From positions 5,326,630 to 5,390,629 of the forward strand of contig JADJRH010000011.1 of NCBI GenBank assembly GCA_016712345.1: a stretch of DNA of 64,000 bases. The letters are read 5' to 3'. The DNA is from Polyangiaceae bacterium (GTDB lineage: Bacteria > Myxococcota_A > Polyangia > Polyangiales > Polyangiaceae). The stretch's first letter is position 1, and every line of letters begins with the position of its first letter. The position numbers were made by a program, and so were the translations under genes. Below, piece by piece: positions 52,501-61,732 of the stretch. Under the pieces are notes generated by a model. That model was given only the letters and a program-made list of their open reading frames with translations. It did no database searches and was not told the DNA's origin.

Positions 52501-55038
52501 AGCGGGTCGGCACGCCTTGATGTGATCGCGGAACCGCAGAAAAAAGACTACCGCCCGGGCGATCGAGTGGTTGTGGATCTGACCGTGAATCAACAAGGTC
52601 AACCTGTAACCAACGCCGAGCTGGCAATAGCCGTTGTAGATGAGGGGATGTTGCGTTTGACAGGCTACCATGCGCCCGATCCGGTGGAAGAATTTTACCC
52701 GGGCGAGGGTCTTCAACTGGACATTTTTGATACGCGGGCCTCACTCGCGGACCGCATTTTACAGAGCCATGTGGCAGGCGACGGCGACGGCGGCACACCT
52801 GGAACCAAGGCGGGAAGGCGCGGGCGCACCCAAGAAACAATGCGCACAGCGCGGCGAGAAACAACGGACACAACGTTTTGGGATCCCCACGTTCGCACCA
52901 ATGCCGAGGGAAAAGCGACAATTGAATTTACCGTACCTGACAACCTGACAGAATATAGAGTTATGGCGGTGGCGGTAGACTCCAAGGGGAAAGGGGGAAC
53001 AGTGGAAACCGGGTTTCGAGTGAACAAGCCCGTGCTTTTGGCACCTGCCCTGCCCCGGTTTGTTATGATGGGTGACACCTTTGAGGCCGCCGCGCTGTTA
53101 CACAACACAACCGACGATCCGTCGCTTGTAAAGGTGCTTTTTGCGGACCGGGTAAAGCGTCTCTTGATCCCCGCGCACGGTCACGTTCGGGTGGAATTTG
53201 ACGTGGTGGTCGCGTGTGAAGCGCCCCGTTCACCCGCTCCCGATGAAGAGAGCGATGAACCTGAAATCAGCCTGAACGACGACGACGAGGATGTTGACTC
53301 GGAAGCGGTCGAGCTTTGCCCCGTGTCGAAAGAAGGGGAAACACCCGGTCTGACAGTCAGGTTTGATGCCGAAGACCACAATGGCGTGGAACTGGACGCC
53401 GTTGAAAAGCGGATCCCCGTGCGTTTCGCGGGCATTCCAGAATCTCCCCATACCGAAGGTTCGTTCGTGGGCAAGGGGTCGGTGACTCTCACCGTTCCTG
53501 ACAGCGTTATTACGCAGGCAAGTGACGGCATGGTGAGTGTCACCGTTGGCAGTCGCATGTGGCCTGAATTGGGGGAGCGATTGCGTTTCCTGCTCGGTTA
53601 CCCACACGGCTGTGTGGAGCAAACAACGTCAAGCACATTGCCTCTTTTGACCGCGCGTGACCTGGCTCCGAGAATTGGAATGGGGTTTGTCCCCCCCGCG
53701 GATCTGACGACCAAAGTACAAGCCGGCCTGACACGACTTGAATCGATGCGTACACCCAGCGGTGGACTCGCCTATTGGCCGGGTGGAACCGAGCCCAACC
53801 CTTATGGAACCGCTTACGCGATGCGGGCAATTGTGCTGTCGAGGCGAGCGGGGATCGAGCCGGCGGAGGCGCTTGTTAAAGGCATGAGTGAATATCTCCG
53901 AGAGCAAATGCTCTCTTCTCATCTCCCTCCCGAGGTGCGGGCGGCCATTGCTCAAAGCCTTGCAGAGTTGGGTCAACTCGATCCTTCGGCGGCCGATCCG
54001 CTGTTTGATACACGCTCGTCTCAAACGGTGTTCGGCAATGCGAGTTTGGCGCTTGCGTTGGCTACCCTACCCAACCAGGGCGATCGGGTTATTACTCTGT
54101 TGGATCAGGTGGAAGGTGGGTTTACACCCGAAGGTGAACTGCAAACAGCGCCCAACGCGGCGGACTTTCATTATTACGGCTCACCCACGCGAACCAAAGC
54201 TCAGGCGGCCATGGCGCTCCGAAAGTTGCGCCCGTCTTCGTGGGTACTGCCCCATTTGATTCGATCGCTCTTGGGATCTACCCAGTCATACACAACTCAG
54301 GCAACCGCCTATTCGCTCATGGCGCTTTCTGAAGAGGTGCGCCTTGTCCAAAGCTCGGCCGCCGATGCGCGCGTTTTTTTGGATGGTCAAGCGCTTACGG
54401 CCGAAGCCGAGCTGCCTTCGGGGCAGAGACTCTACAATGTGCCACTTTCGCTCCTCCTCAAACAGTCGAAAACCCTTTCGTTTGAGAGCGATTCGGACAA
54501 AGCAATGAGCTTTTCGGTGCGAGCAACATGGCAAAAACTCCTCGCGTCGGAAGCCGAAGGAATGCGTACACCCAATGGTCCAAACATCTACCGTGTGTAC
54601 ACAGACGCAAAAGGGAAACCCGTGGACCTGAACAGTGTGCGAGCGGGAGATGTGTTGCGCGTGGCATTGGTGGTGAAACGGCCTGAAAAAGTGCCGAGCG
54701 AGCGGTTTGGGTATATCGCCGTGACAGATCCGCTTCCCGCCGGGTTTGAGCCTGTCAACCAAGATCTGGCAACCGTGTCAGCGCAGCCCGAGCTGAGCGA
54801 TGAACATCCGTTTGCGGTATGGTTTCGGTTTGAAAACGATCGACCAAGTCACCTGGAGCTGCACGATGACAGGGTGAATGTGTATTTTGATACAGCGTCG
54901 GGTGACTCGGTGGCGGCGAGTTATCTCATTCGAGCCACAACGGTTGGAAAGTTTACAATTCAGCCCGCTGCGGCTGAACTCATGTACGAATCGGGGAGTC
55001 TCGGGATGACCCGTTCCAGCACGGTGGTGATCCGGTGA
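49567..55038 (+). CDS. Bacterial alpha-2-macroglobulin with thioester motif, main part
   Basis: This 1823-aa frame contains macroglobulin-like strands (WVNAHTLEFVADKPFPVGQKYTVTLGDV), a bait-region section, a central ELAIAVVDEGMLRLTGY block and the thioester site GCVEQTT (PHGCVEQ). An alpha-helical TED-like domain (LARRAGIEPAEALVKGMSEYL...) and receptor-binding-like end follow. These periplasmic proteins trap foreign proteases that reach the murein. It directly precedes pbpC (GTGA overlap at 55035-55038), the same order as E. coli yfhM-pbpC. The first ATG here is probably not the true start; see 49184. Confidence 0.93.
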   Translation: MAFEPEVKGRVEWVNAHTLEFVADKPFPVGQKYTVTLGDVQSEAGHPLSAEWKVTAIVRGVVAGKVLSHTPKPGKPRVIVMHPSDYTVKPDTELSILYDQPVDLAAIKEQVILQPEGGSQLPVTLSHPALSLYQGVSVDRRFVVHVRPRSALEAGQKYTLRYVGDMETKTGEAVNFNVASALAVRGLECPSHLDDACSSSAMRLETSGNEVVFLLNNPLHMKAAELRRAVQIVPAVKRFDVRTSGWDDGRLVVNAAFEPSVQYTVTLSGLVDRFGSRLTSPVRATVERSPLQAGAVIGAGVVLLNDERSRAFEVYTTNVTKAELRFWKVGPEKLSSAASEVRVGNRPSEPPTTTLQVIVTGVENQPTVTRVDLTPVLATGEPVIAAVDIVESGYGADMPAKDSPSPLALLIPNSADHLGVHTEVGEVRTVVHVAQLATGDPRAGATVTAMDDKGTTLGQVKTGADGMAILPPHLTGWLTVADGAAKTFLPLNTPETSVAKLFPAVSAESEMSDGGERALVFTDRGVVRPGSSVKIYATVRLDRGAGLAPLAAENLTIRALGPTGDEVFRAPVTSNEFGSVSAEFQVPARAKLGRHRLLVERGTTIVAESILQVAEVEIPRFAVDVKGYTKTGQVGAAIATRYLFGAPMSGAKVTWTARREPAAFAEGPFAGLGLTFREQRHEWDPDNSTPAWSRAGEGKADAEGLFRVQDSLPLTGTSGPQRFVYEANVSDDSHRSVAGKGSVVVHPSERYAGLRIRDRWVAPGESFGVDLGVVDRNGNAVLGANVNAVVHRVDYTQSVRRMANGSVDHSWTRRLSKVSACKAVSGPDLAKCTLTLPNAGDYQISAELDGKTFGSLPIWAYQRGLQGPQIPDRGRALSMVLDKAHYEPGDVAHIFLTSPFETATAIVQTQNAAQPPKVTTIEGGAGVIEIPLSAADMPHLNVSVSLLPKQSITNAGAASSPENVVADYRVGAVRIPVSSGSARLDVIAEPQKKDYRPGDRVVVDLTVNQQGQPVTNAELAIAVVDEGMLRLTGYHAPDPVEEFYPGEGLQLDIFDTRASLADRILQSHVAGDGDGGTPGTKAGRRGRTQETMRTARRETTDTTFWDPHVRTNAEGKATIEFTVPDNLTEYRVMAVAVDSKGKGGTVETGFRVNKPVLLAPALPRFVMMGDTFEAAALLHNTTDDPSLVKVLFADRVKRLLIPAHGHVRVEFDVVVACEAPRSPAPDEESDEPEISLNDDDEDVDSEAVELCPVSKEGETPGLTVRFDAEDHNGVELDAVEKRIPVRFAGIPESPHTEGSFVGKGSVTLTVPDSVITQASDGMVSVTVGSRMWPELGERLRFLLGYPHGCVEQTTSSTLPLLTARDLAPRIGMGFVPPADLTTKVQAGLTRLESMRTPSGGLAYWPGGTEPNPYGTAYAMRAIVLSRRAGIEPAEALVKGMSEYLREQMLSSHLPPEVRAAIAQSLAELGQLDPSAADPLFDTRSSQTVFGNASLALALATLPNQGDRVITLLDQVEGGFTPEGELQTAPNAADFHYYGSPTRTKAQAAMALRKLRPSSWVLPHLIRSLLGSTQSYTTQATAYSLMALSEEVRLVQSSAADARVFLDGQALTAEAELPSGQRLYNVPLSLLLKQSKTLSFESDSDKAMSFSVRATWQKLLASEAEGMRTPNGPNIYRVYTDAKGKPVDLNSVRAGDVLRVALVVKRPEKVPSERFGYIAVTDPLPAGFEPVNQDLATVSAQPELSDEHPFAVWFRFENDRPSHLELHDDRVNVYFDTASGDSVAASYLIRATTVGKFTIQPAAAELMYESGSLGMTRSSTVVIR

Positions 55039-57461
55039 AGCGGCTTCGACTCTCCCGCCCGGGCGCCAAAGCCTTCTTGATCCTACCACTGCTCGTCGCG
55101 GTGCTCTACGGCGCATGGAGGGGATATCGGAGTACGGTGGGAGATCCGAGGGTGCTTCTCTTCGACGAATGGCATGCGGGCACCCGCATTTTAGATAGGG
55201 AAGGTCGCCTCCTCAGGGAGCTGCCCGGACCATCGGGCAATCGCGGTCGGCCCACAAGTTTAACTCAAATGGGAGATCGCCTGGTACTCGCAACAATCGT
55301 TAGCGAAGATAGGGGATTTTACGAACACGATGGGGTAGATCCGGTGGCGGTAGCCCGCGCAACCACCGAAAACGTAACCCACGGTCGACTTGTAAGTGGA
55401 GCAAGCACGATCACGCAGCAGCTTGTAAAACTCCTCGACCACGAGGGTAGGCCCCACAGCCGAGGTCTGCGCGAAAAATTTGTCGAGGCGGCACGCGCGC
55501 AAAACTTGGAAGATGAAGTATCAAAAGACACCATTCTGGAGGCTTATCTCAATCGCCTCTCGTATGGGCACGGATGGGTAGGCCCGGAAGCCGCGGCCGA
55601 GGGCTACTTTGGTGTGAGTTCAAAAAATCTTTCATGGGCCCAAGCGGCCTACCTTGCCGTGTTGCCCCGGGCACCCTCGTTTTTGGATCCTGTGACACAC
55701 CCCGAGCGGGTGCAAGTTCGACAAGCAGCGTTGCTTGCCGCACTTCACTCTGAAGGTCTGCTCGACGAAGACGACTACCGCCGAGCGCGGGCTGAAGAAG
55801 TGACAGTCAAGCCTGTTTCAAGGCCTTTTTTGGCTCCGCACTTCGTTGAAAAAATTCGATCTGAATCGGGTGTTGACTCGGCCAAAGAGGTAGTAACAAC
55901 ACTTGACCTTGACCTTCAACGCGAAACCGAAGGTCTCGTGTCTACCCATTTGGCGTCTATTCGGGATGAAGGGGCTGAAAACGCAGCCGTTGTCGTGGTC
56001 GAAAATGCGACCGGCAATATCCTGGCGTACGTGGGCAGCGCCAACTTTCACAACGAAGAGATTGATGGTCAGGTCAACATGATTGAGCAGCGCCGCCAGC
56101 CCGGCTCGGCGCTGAAACCGTTTTTTTACGAACTCGCATTTGAGCGTGGTCACAATGGGTCTGAAATGTTGCCCGACGTTCCAACAGCGTTTGGCGACCG
56201 CGGTTCAAGAGCGTACGCACCGCTCAACTTTTACGGCACATTTGACGGTCCGGTGAGTGCGCGAGAAGCACTGGCGGGCAGCTTGAATGTTCCTGTGGTA
56301 CGGCTTTTGGCGGAAATGGGGCCTGAAACCGGTCTCAAACGGCTGCACGAGTTGGGTTTTGCAAGTTTGGATAAAGACGCTTCTTACTACGGACTGCCTA
56401 TGGCTTTGGGAAGTGGGGAGGTGACGTTGAGAGAGCTTGCCGTTGCGTACACAACGCTCGCGCGGGGAGGCGAAATGACGGCTCTCCGCATGCGGAAAAG
56501 TGATCCGCCGGCGGCTCCAAAGCGGGTGATGGAAACATCTACAGCGGCTTCAATCACCGAAATTTTGTCTGATCCGTTGGCGCGCGTCAGAGGTCTCGGC
56601 ACGGTGAGTGCGCTCGACACAGGGTTTGCCGCGGCGGTGAAAACCGGCACCAGCGCCGGGTACCGCGACGCTGTTTGTGCGGGTTATACTCGGGAGCGCA
56701 CGGTGATTGTATGGGTAGGAAATGCCGATGGGAAACCTACCCGTGGACTCACAGGTGCGCGGGGCGCCGGCCCCCTTTTTACCGACGTGTTGCGGATAGC
56801 AATGCGGGATGTCTCGTCGCCCGCGCAGCTCTACGACAAGGGCCTTTTGGAAGATGTGGAGGTATGCCCGCTGTCTGGAAAACGGCCCGGCCCGGCATGT
56901 CCCGATGGAGTTCACCGCAAGTTTGCCCACGGGCACGCGCCGGATCAAACGTGTCAGGTTCACGCAAAAGGCTCTCGTTTGGCCGGATTTGGGAGCGAAG
57001 TGGGATGGCGCTGCGACCCTAAGGGCAATCACACAATGGTGCTTCTTCCCGATGTGTACGCAGAGTGGCTCTTTCATAAAAAACCCGGTGCGCCCGGCCT
57101 CGATCCCCATGGGTTCCCCTGGTTTTTGCGGTCTAAAGTGGCGGGATGTAACGCCTCGTCGCCGTCGGACGCGGCGTTGCTTGTGCGGGTGACCTCGCCT
57201 GCACCGGGGGAAATATTTTTGACAAGCAACCGCTCCAACGGCACGCCCAAAGCCATTGAGGTGCGCGCAGCCGTGGTGGATAACGAAACCGCCGCCCCGC
57301 TTTCGGTTGACTTTTGGTTGGATGGGAAAGTGGTGGCGAGGTCAAAGTGGCCATACAGCGCGCGGATCCAGCCGGAACCGGGAGAACATGAACTGGTTGC
57401 GCTTCCCACCGATCCCAACATTCCCGCTCGGATCGAACGGTCACGCTTTGTTGTATGGTAG
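55035..57461 (+). CDS. pbpC: Penicillin-binding protein 1C (transglycosylase/transpeptidase)
   Basis: The 808-aa protein starts at GTG 55035 within the macroglobulin stop. It has an N-terminal membrane segment, a transglycosylase domain with the catalytic Glu in SEDRGFYEHDGVDPVAVARA, and a transpeptidase domain with SxxK (GSALKPF), SxN (AGSLNVPV) and KTGTSAGYRDA. A C-terminal beta domain (about 700-800; ITSPAPGE-like VTSPAPGEIFLTSNRS) follows, typical of PBP1C. It builds and crosslinks murein at the membrane. Pairing with alpha-2-macroglobulin links wall repair to protease defence. Confidence 0.94.
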   Translation: MKRLRLSRPGAKAFLILPLLVAVLYGAWRGYRSTVGDPRVLLFDEWHAGTRILDREGRLLRELPGPSGNRGRPTSLTQMGDRLVLATIVSEDRGFYEHDGVDPVAVARATTENVTHGRLVSGASTITQQLVKLLDHEGRPHSRGLREKFVEAARAQNLEDEVSKDTILEAYLNRLSYGHGWVGPEAAAEGYFGVSSKNLSWAQAAYLAVLPRAPSFLDPVTHPERVQVRQAALLAALHSEGLLDEDDYRRARAEEVTVKPVSRPFLAPHFVEKIRSESGVDSAKEVVTTLDLDLQRETEGLVSTHLASIRDEGAENAAVVVVENATGNILAYVGSANFHNEEIDGQVNMIEQRRQPGSALKPFFYELAFERGHNGSEMLPDVPTAFGDRGSRAYAPLNFYGTFDGPVSAREALAGSLNVPVVRLLAEMGPETGLKRLHELGFASLDKDASYYGLPMALGSGEVTLRELAVAYTTLARGGEMTALRMRKSDPPAAPKRVMETSTAASITEILSDPLARVRGLGTVSALDTGFAAAVKTGTSAGYRDAVCAGYTRERTVIVWVGNADGKPTRGLTGARGAGPLFTDVLRIAMRDVSSPAQLYDKGLLEDVEVCPLSGKRPGPACPDGVHRKFAHGHAPDQTCQVHAKGSRLAGFGSEVGWRCDPKGNHTMVLLPDVYAEWLFHKKPGAPGLDPHGFPWFLRSKVAGCNASSPSDAALLVRVTSPAPGEIFLTSNRSNGTPKAIEVRAAVVDNETAAPLSVDFWLDGKVVARSKWPYSARIQPEPGEHELVALPTDPNIPARIERSRFVVW

Positions 57462-57468
57462 GTTGGTT

Positions 57469-58119
57469 TTACGGCTGGTAAGAAACGTTTTCCCAATCGC
57501 CGGTTGTCCAAGCCATCCAGATTGAATCGCCGAGCGCGGGCTCAGGGTGGGTCATGGGTTCTTGGCCTTTGATCTGGAGTGAGCCGATAGCCGAATCGAT
57601 ACAAGTGGTGGGAAAGTACGCAACTTGACTGTCAAACTGAAGCCGAAGTTCGCCGCCGGGATACCATTTCCACTTCCCCAGTTCGGGTTCGTACGGTGCC
57701 GTGAGCAGCCCTTCTTCAGTCGACCATCGAATGGTTGTTCGACCGGCATACCCATTGGGGGCGAGAATCAACACATCCGCTTCTTGGCAATCATCGGACT
57801 CGCACACCGGCTCCCCTTTGTCTTCTTGGAGGTCACATTTGCACGACCCAGGGTCGGTGATCCAAGTGCCGAGAACGCAGGGTTGATCAAGCCATTTTTT
57901 CGACAACGATTCTGCCATGGGTAAGCTTGGGCGACTCAGGTTGCGGTGGGGTGAGACACTTGAAAGAGATGTGGATTCAGGGTTGGACTCCGTCGGCGGC
58001 GTTGTCTGACAACCCGTCGCTCCCATGAACGCGAGGACCGTCAGGACGCTCGCGCGAGCGACATTCTGAACGCAAAGAGTAGAAATGAGCGAACGAGAAA
58101 ACGAAGTGTCGAGTTTCAT
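57469..58119 (-). CDS. Lipoprotein of unknown function
   Basis: The 216-aa product has a signal with lipobox VLAFMGATGC and a Ser/Pro/Glu linker. A domain with several Cys follows (WITDPGSCKCDLQEDKGEPVCESDDCQ), then an antiparallel-looking segment KWKWYPGGELRLQFDSQVAYFPTTC. No family recognised. It is convergent with pbpC (7-bp gap), so co-regulation is not implied. Confidence 0.6.
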   Translation of the reverse strand: MKLDTSFSRSLISTLCVQNVARASVLTVLAFMGATGCQTTPPTESNPESTSLSSVSPHRNLSRPSLPMAESLSKKWLDQPCVLGTWITDPGSCKCDLQEDKGEPVCESDDCQEADVLILAPNGYAGRTTIRWSTEEGLLTAPYEPELGKWKWYPGGELRLQFDSQVAYFPTTCIDSAIGSLQIKGQEPMTHPEPALGDSIWMAWTTGDWENVSYQP

Positions 58120-58254
58120 GGCGGCTCCTCCTGGCGGCCCGCTCAGCGCGAACCGCGAATTGAATGGAGCCGTTTATTGGAAGCCCTTCGGCCGACCTCC
58201 CCCGGCCGATCAAAAAAAAATCAGGGAGCGATCACGTCAGGTCTTTGCGAGCGT

Positions 58255-58737
58255 TCAACCGGCCGGTTGAGCGGCGGCGCTCTCGGTACCACGCACTGTC
58301 AGAACAGGAACGGGGCAATGGCGAACCACGTTTTCGGCCACACTGCCGGCCAATACGCGTGAAACGCCGGTTCGACCATGTGTACCCATGACCACCAGAT
58401 CGTGATTGCCGTCTTGGGCAACACTGCAAATGGTCCGCATGGGATCACCCATTGCAAGCCTTGCCGCGACCTCCACACCGGCATGCGGACGTTCGGCAAT
58501 AAACCGTTCAAGCTCTTCTGCCGCACGCTTTTTTACAAGCTGCGCAACAGTCATGGGTTCTTCTGCTGGAACAGTGACCATGGTGTCGCCGACGCTCGGC
58601 CACAAAAAAGGTACATCCCAAACATGAACGAGAGTGATCTTCGCCCCGAGCGCTTTTGCGAGCCCCACAGCGTAGTCAAACGCGGCGGCGGCGCACTCTG
58701 AAAAGTCGATGGGAACCAGGATGCGGGCGATGGCCAT
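58255..58737 (-). CDS. Universal stress protein, UspA family
   Basis: ATG at 58737 has GGAGG 5 bp upstream; longer frames start inside that site. The 160-aa protein is a single Usp domain (ARILVPIDFSECAAAAFDYAVGLAKALGAKITLVHVWD). It has the ATP-binding signature G-2x-G-9x-G-S/T (MGTHGRTGVSRVLAGSVAENV), so it is the nucleotide-binding kind. A cytoplasmic stress/energy response is implied. It lies 180 bp downstream of the ammonium transporter on the same strand; the two may share a transcript. Confidence 0.9.
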   Translation of the reverse strand: MAIARILVPIDFSECAAAAFDYAVGLAKALGAKITLVHVWDVPFLWPSVGDTMVTVPAEEPMTVAQLVKKRAAEELERFIAERPHAGVEVAARLAMGDPMRTICSVAQDGNHDLVVMGTHGRTGVSRVLAGSVAENVVRHCPVPVLTVRGTESAAAQPAG

Positions 58738-58917
58738 GACGACCTCCATTACCCCATCGAGCACCGACCGTGCCGCGACGTGTGGGCCAACGATCAAAAG
58801 CAATTTCGAGCAGTCCGAGTGACTTTTGGAAAAGCGGGCGCAAAAAGGAGCGAACGATGTGCACCGGCACGCCCCTTTTGCGTCTACCTCGGTTGCGGGG
58901 TGATGTTCGCCGCGCCG

Positions 58918-60132
58918 TTACAAGGCGTAGCCGGTTTCACCGTGTTCGGTGGCGTCGAGGCCTTCTCGTTCATCTTCCACTGGAACACGCAGCGCCATGA
59001 CTTTATCAATCCCTTTGAGAAGGATGAATGTAATGCCGGCCGCGTAGGCGCCGACCACAATCACCCCGAGCACCTGTGTTCCAAGTTGAGCGCTGTTGCC
59101 ATAGATCAGGCCGTCACGACCTGAATCGTTGAGAGCTTTGCTCGCAAACACACCGGTAAGAATGGCTCCCAGCGCACCGCCTACCCCGTGTACACCAAAC
59201 GCGTCGAGCGAATCGTCGTAGCGAAAGCGCTCTTTGGCAACCACCGCGATATAACACACAACGCCGGCCGCAAAACCAATGACCGCGGCGGCCCACGGAG
59301 CGACGTATCCGGCGGCCGGTGTAATTCCAACAAGGCCGGCCACAAGACCCGATGCTACCCCGAGAGCGGTGGGCTTTTTGCGTTGCCACCATTCCACCAA
59401 AATCCACCCTGTAGCGCCGGCCGCGGCCCCGACATGGGTAGTGAGGAGAGCCAACGCAGCGAGGCCGCCCGAGGTCAGCGCGCTGCCGGCGTTAAACCCA
59501 AACCATCCAAACCACAGGATGCCGGCCCCTGTCAGGGTCATAGTAAGGTTGTGGGGAACGTGCCTTTCGTGCGGGAACCCGGTGCGTTTTCCAAGCACAA
59601 TAGCGCAGACAAGGGCCGACGAACCTGCTGCCACGTGCACCACCGTTCCACCCGCAAAGTCGAGCGCACCCATTTTATAAAGCCACCCATTTTCTGCCCA
59701 TACCCAATGAGCCACGGGATCGTACACAAGGGTAGACCAGAGGAGGGTAAAGACAACATACGCGGAGAATCGAATGCGCTCGGCAAACGCGCCGGCAATA
59801 AGCGCCGGGGTGATCACCGCAAACATCATTTGAAACGCGCAAAACGCGAGGTGGGGAGCCGAACCTTTGGCCTGGGTGGCAAGCCCGGTAAGGCCGACAA
59901 AATCAAGCCTTCCGACAATGCCATGGTACGAAGTTCCAAACGCGAGACTGTAACCGATAAAGACCCACTGAAGGGTGACAATGGGCAACGCTGCAAACGA
60001 ATGCATCAGCGTGGCGAGGACATTTTTGCGCCGGACCATGCCGCCGTAAAAGAGAGCGAGGCCGGGGGTCATGAAAAGAACCAATGCTGCCGAAACAAGA
60101 AGCCAGGCGGTATCACCCGAGTCAACCTTCAT
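58918..60132 (-). CDS. amtB: AmtB-type ammonium transporter
   Basis: The 404-aa protein has 11 or so membrane segments, starting TAWLLVSAALVLFMTPGLALFYGGMVRRKNVL. It has the Amt features FGWFGFNAGSAL, ADxxx-like GGTVVHVAAGSSALVCA and the C-terminal DDSLDAFGVHGVGGALGAILTG. It conducts ammonium across the inner membrane. No glnK/PII gene is adjacent in the window, unlike the common amtB-glnK pair. Confidence 0.95.
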   Translation of the reverse strand: MKVDSGDTAWLLVSAALVLFMTPGLALFYGGMVRRKNVLATLMHSFAALPIVTLQWVFIGYSLAFGTSYHGIVGRLDFVGLTGLATQAKGSAPHLAFCAFQMMFAVITPALIAGAFAERIRFSAYVVFTLLWSTLVYDPVAHWVWAENGWLYKMGALDFAGGTVVHVAAGSSALVCAIVLGKRTGFPHERHVPHNLTMTLTGAGILWFGWFGFNAGSALTSGGLAALALLTTHVGAAAGATGWILVEWWQRKKPTALGVASGLVAGLVGITPAAGYVAPWAAAVIGFAAGVVCYIAVVAKERFRYDDSLDAFGVHGVGGALGAILTGVFASKALNDSGRDGLIYGNSAQLGTQVLGVIVVGAYAAGITFILLKGIDKVMALRVPVEDEREGLDATEHGETGYAL

Positions 60133-60201
60133 GACGCAAGGCGTAGCGCGGTCTTGTTTCGCGAATGTTTCGGCAATTATGCCGGAAGAAATTCCTAAAA
60201 A

Positions 60202-61485
60202 TTATTTTGTGAGGCGGCGCACCAAGCCGGCTTCGTGAACGACAAAATAAACGGTATCGCAATCCTGCGTGAGCCCATACAGGTTTTTGAAGGGGGTTTG
60301 CGCATCACCCTCCGCTGTGTAGAGCCTTTCAGGCGGAACGGAGCGGCCGATAAATGCGCGCCACAAAGCACCTTGAATGGATGAGTTGTCTCCCGCGGTG
60401 GTGATGTACACATCACGATCGTCGGACACAACTCCCCAGACATAGCTCTCGAATGGGTCAAACTGGTAGATGAGGCTTTGGGGTAGATTTTTATCCTGGT
60501 AGAAAACGTAGTTTTCAACCACCCAATAGACATTTGAATTGTCTACTGCCACGTCACCTACCCAACCGGACGCGGTGGCAAGAATCTCACGCTTGGAAGG
60601 ATCGGGATCGCCGTTTCCGTCTTTGACGCCCACATCGGCAAAAGCGAGCCGCTCAATGGTAGAAACACTGTTGGGAATGTCGTTGTGGCCAAAGTAAAGG
60701 TAGGTGTCGTCGGCGGCAATACCAAACGCGCCCTCGGTCTTTACAACCATTTCAGCAACAACGGGGAGCGGTTCTGCCGGTTCACGTGGTGCCCGCCAAA
60801 TGTGTTTACCCACTTGAACGTTGTTTTCATCGGTGGCTTGGAAATCGAGACTCCAATAAACGTAGTCACCGTGAACAAGAATTCTACCCCAGCGCGCCTG
60901 AGCATTGGGAACCACGGCCGCCGGCACTTCTGCCAGGCGAACCGTTTGGCCGTTTTCAATGCCCGCGCGACCAATGGCCGGGCCGCCGTAGTCTGTAAAA
61001 AAAACATACCCATCGGGGTTTGGATCTGCGGCGAGCGTGGTGACGTACGCCAAGTCTGTTTGGCCCGATGTAACGAGCGTTACAAGGCCGTCACCGTCGG
61101 TATCGCTGCGGTACACAGCTCGTTCATACCCACCGGACCAAATGACATAATCCCCGCTGCGGACAACGCTGATACTCTCTTCCTTTTGAACTGTTTGACC
61201 ATGAGGTGCGGAGAAGCAAACCCCATCAACACAGTTACCTCCCTGACAATACCTTCCCTCGATACAACAGTTGTCGCTGTCGCTTAGGTAAGCTTCATCA
61301 CAGGTGTCAGGTTTGAAGGGTGGGCACTGCGAGTTTCCACCCGAGGCCCCCGACCCCGTTCCACCGGCCCCGGCTCCACCTGAACCTTCCGCCGGGAGAC
61401 CCTCCACAATTCCAAAAATGGCGTTGCAGCCGGTGAGCGTACACAAGATAAAACCGGCTCCAAAAAGCGCGCGCCCGCTGAACAT
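60202..61485 (-). CDS. Lipoprotein with Cys-rich module and propeller-like repeats
   Basis: ATG at 61485 gives a lipobox (FILCTLTGC) and a Gly-rich linker. A Cys cluster follows (SDNCCIEGRYCQGGNCVDGVC), then about 320 residues with recurring YVYW/YLYFGHN/VYWVVENYVFY strands. That pattern is seen in myxobacterial sensor-like beta-propeller lipoproteins. Function unknown; surface binding is likely. Confidence 0.75.
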   Translation of the reverse strand: MFSGRALFGAGFILCTLTGCNAIFGIVEGLPAEGSGGAGAGGTGSGASGGNSQCPPFKPDTCDEAYLSDSDNCCIEGRYCQGGNCVDGVCFSAPHGQTVQKEESISVVRSGDYVIWSGGYERAVYRSDTDGDGLVTLVTSGQTDLAYVTTLAADPNPDGYVFFTDYGGPAIGRAGIENGQTVRLAEVPAAVVPNAQARWGRILVHGDYVYWSLDFQATDENNVQVGKHIWRAPREPAEPLPVVAEMVVKTEGAFGIAADDTYLYFGHNDIPNSVSTIERLAFADVGVKDGNGDPDPSKREILATASGWVGDVAVDNSNVYWVVENYVFYQDKNLPQSLIYQFDPFESYVWGVVSDDRDVYITTAGDNSSIQGALWRAFIGRSVPPERLYTAEGDAQTPFKNLYGLTQDCDTVYFVVHEAGLVRRLTK

Positions 61486-61732
61486 GGGGGCACATTATCA
61501 CATTTGGCTTAAAATCGACGCCTTTTGACAACGTTCGCACGAACAACGTGGTGTTTCGGAGCATTCCTACCGGGCGGCGCTCAGCGACTGTAGATGAGTG
61601 AAGAGTACCTGGCACCGGGCGACGGGCGAGGGTGTCCCGCACGTTACGACAAGACCTGAAACCGTGCTTCGCAAAACGAGCGATGCTGCTATCACTTCTT
61701 TTAGGACGAGTTTGTGCTAGGAACAGGCCCCC
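61486..61732. other. Divergent intergenic region
   Basis: It contains promoters for both directions by position. A TTGACA (61525-61530) stands next to an inverted repeat GTTCG-CA-CGAAC (61533-61544), which could be an operator. Nothing else stands out. Confidence 0.4.

Noticed and set aside
61533..61544. GTTCG-CA-CGAAC as a LexA box
   Set aside because: It is a short palindrome next to a TTGACA, but the pattern does not match a LexA consensus closely enough and no SOS gene is adjacent.
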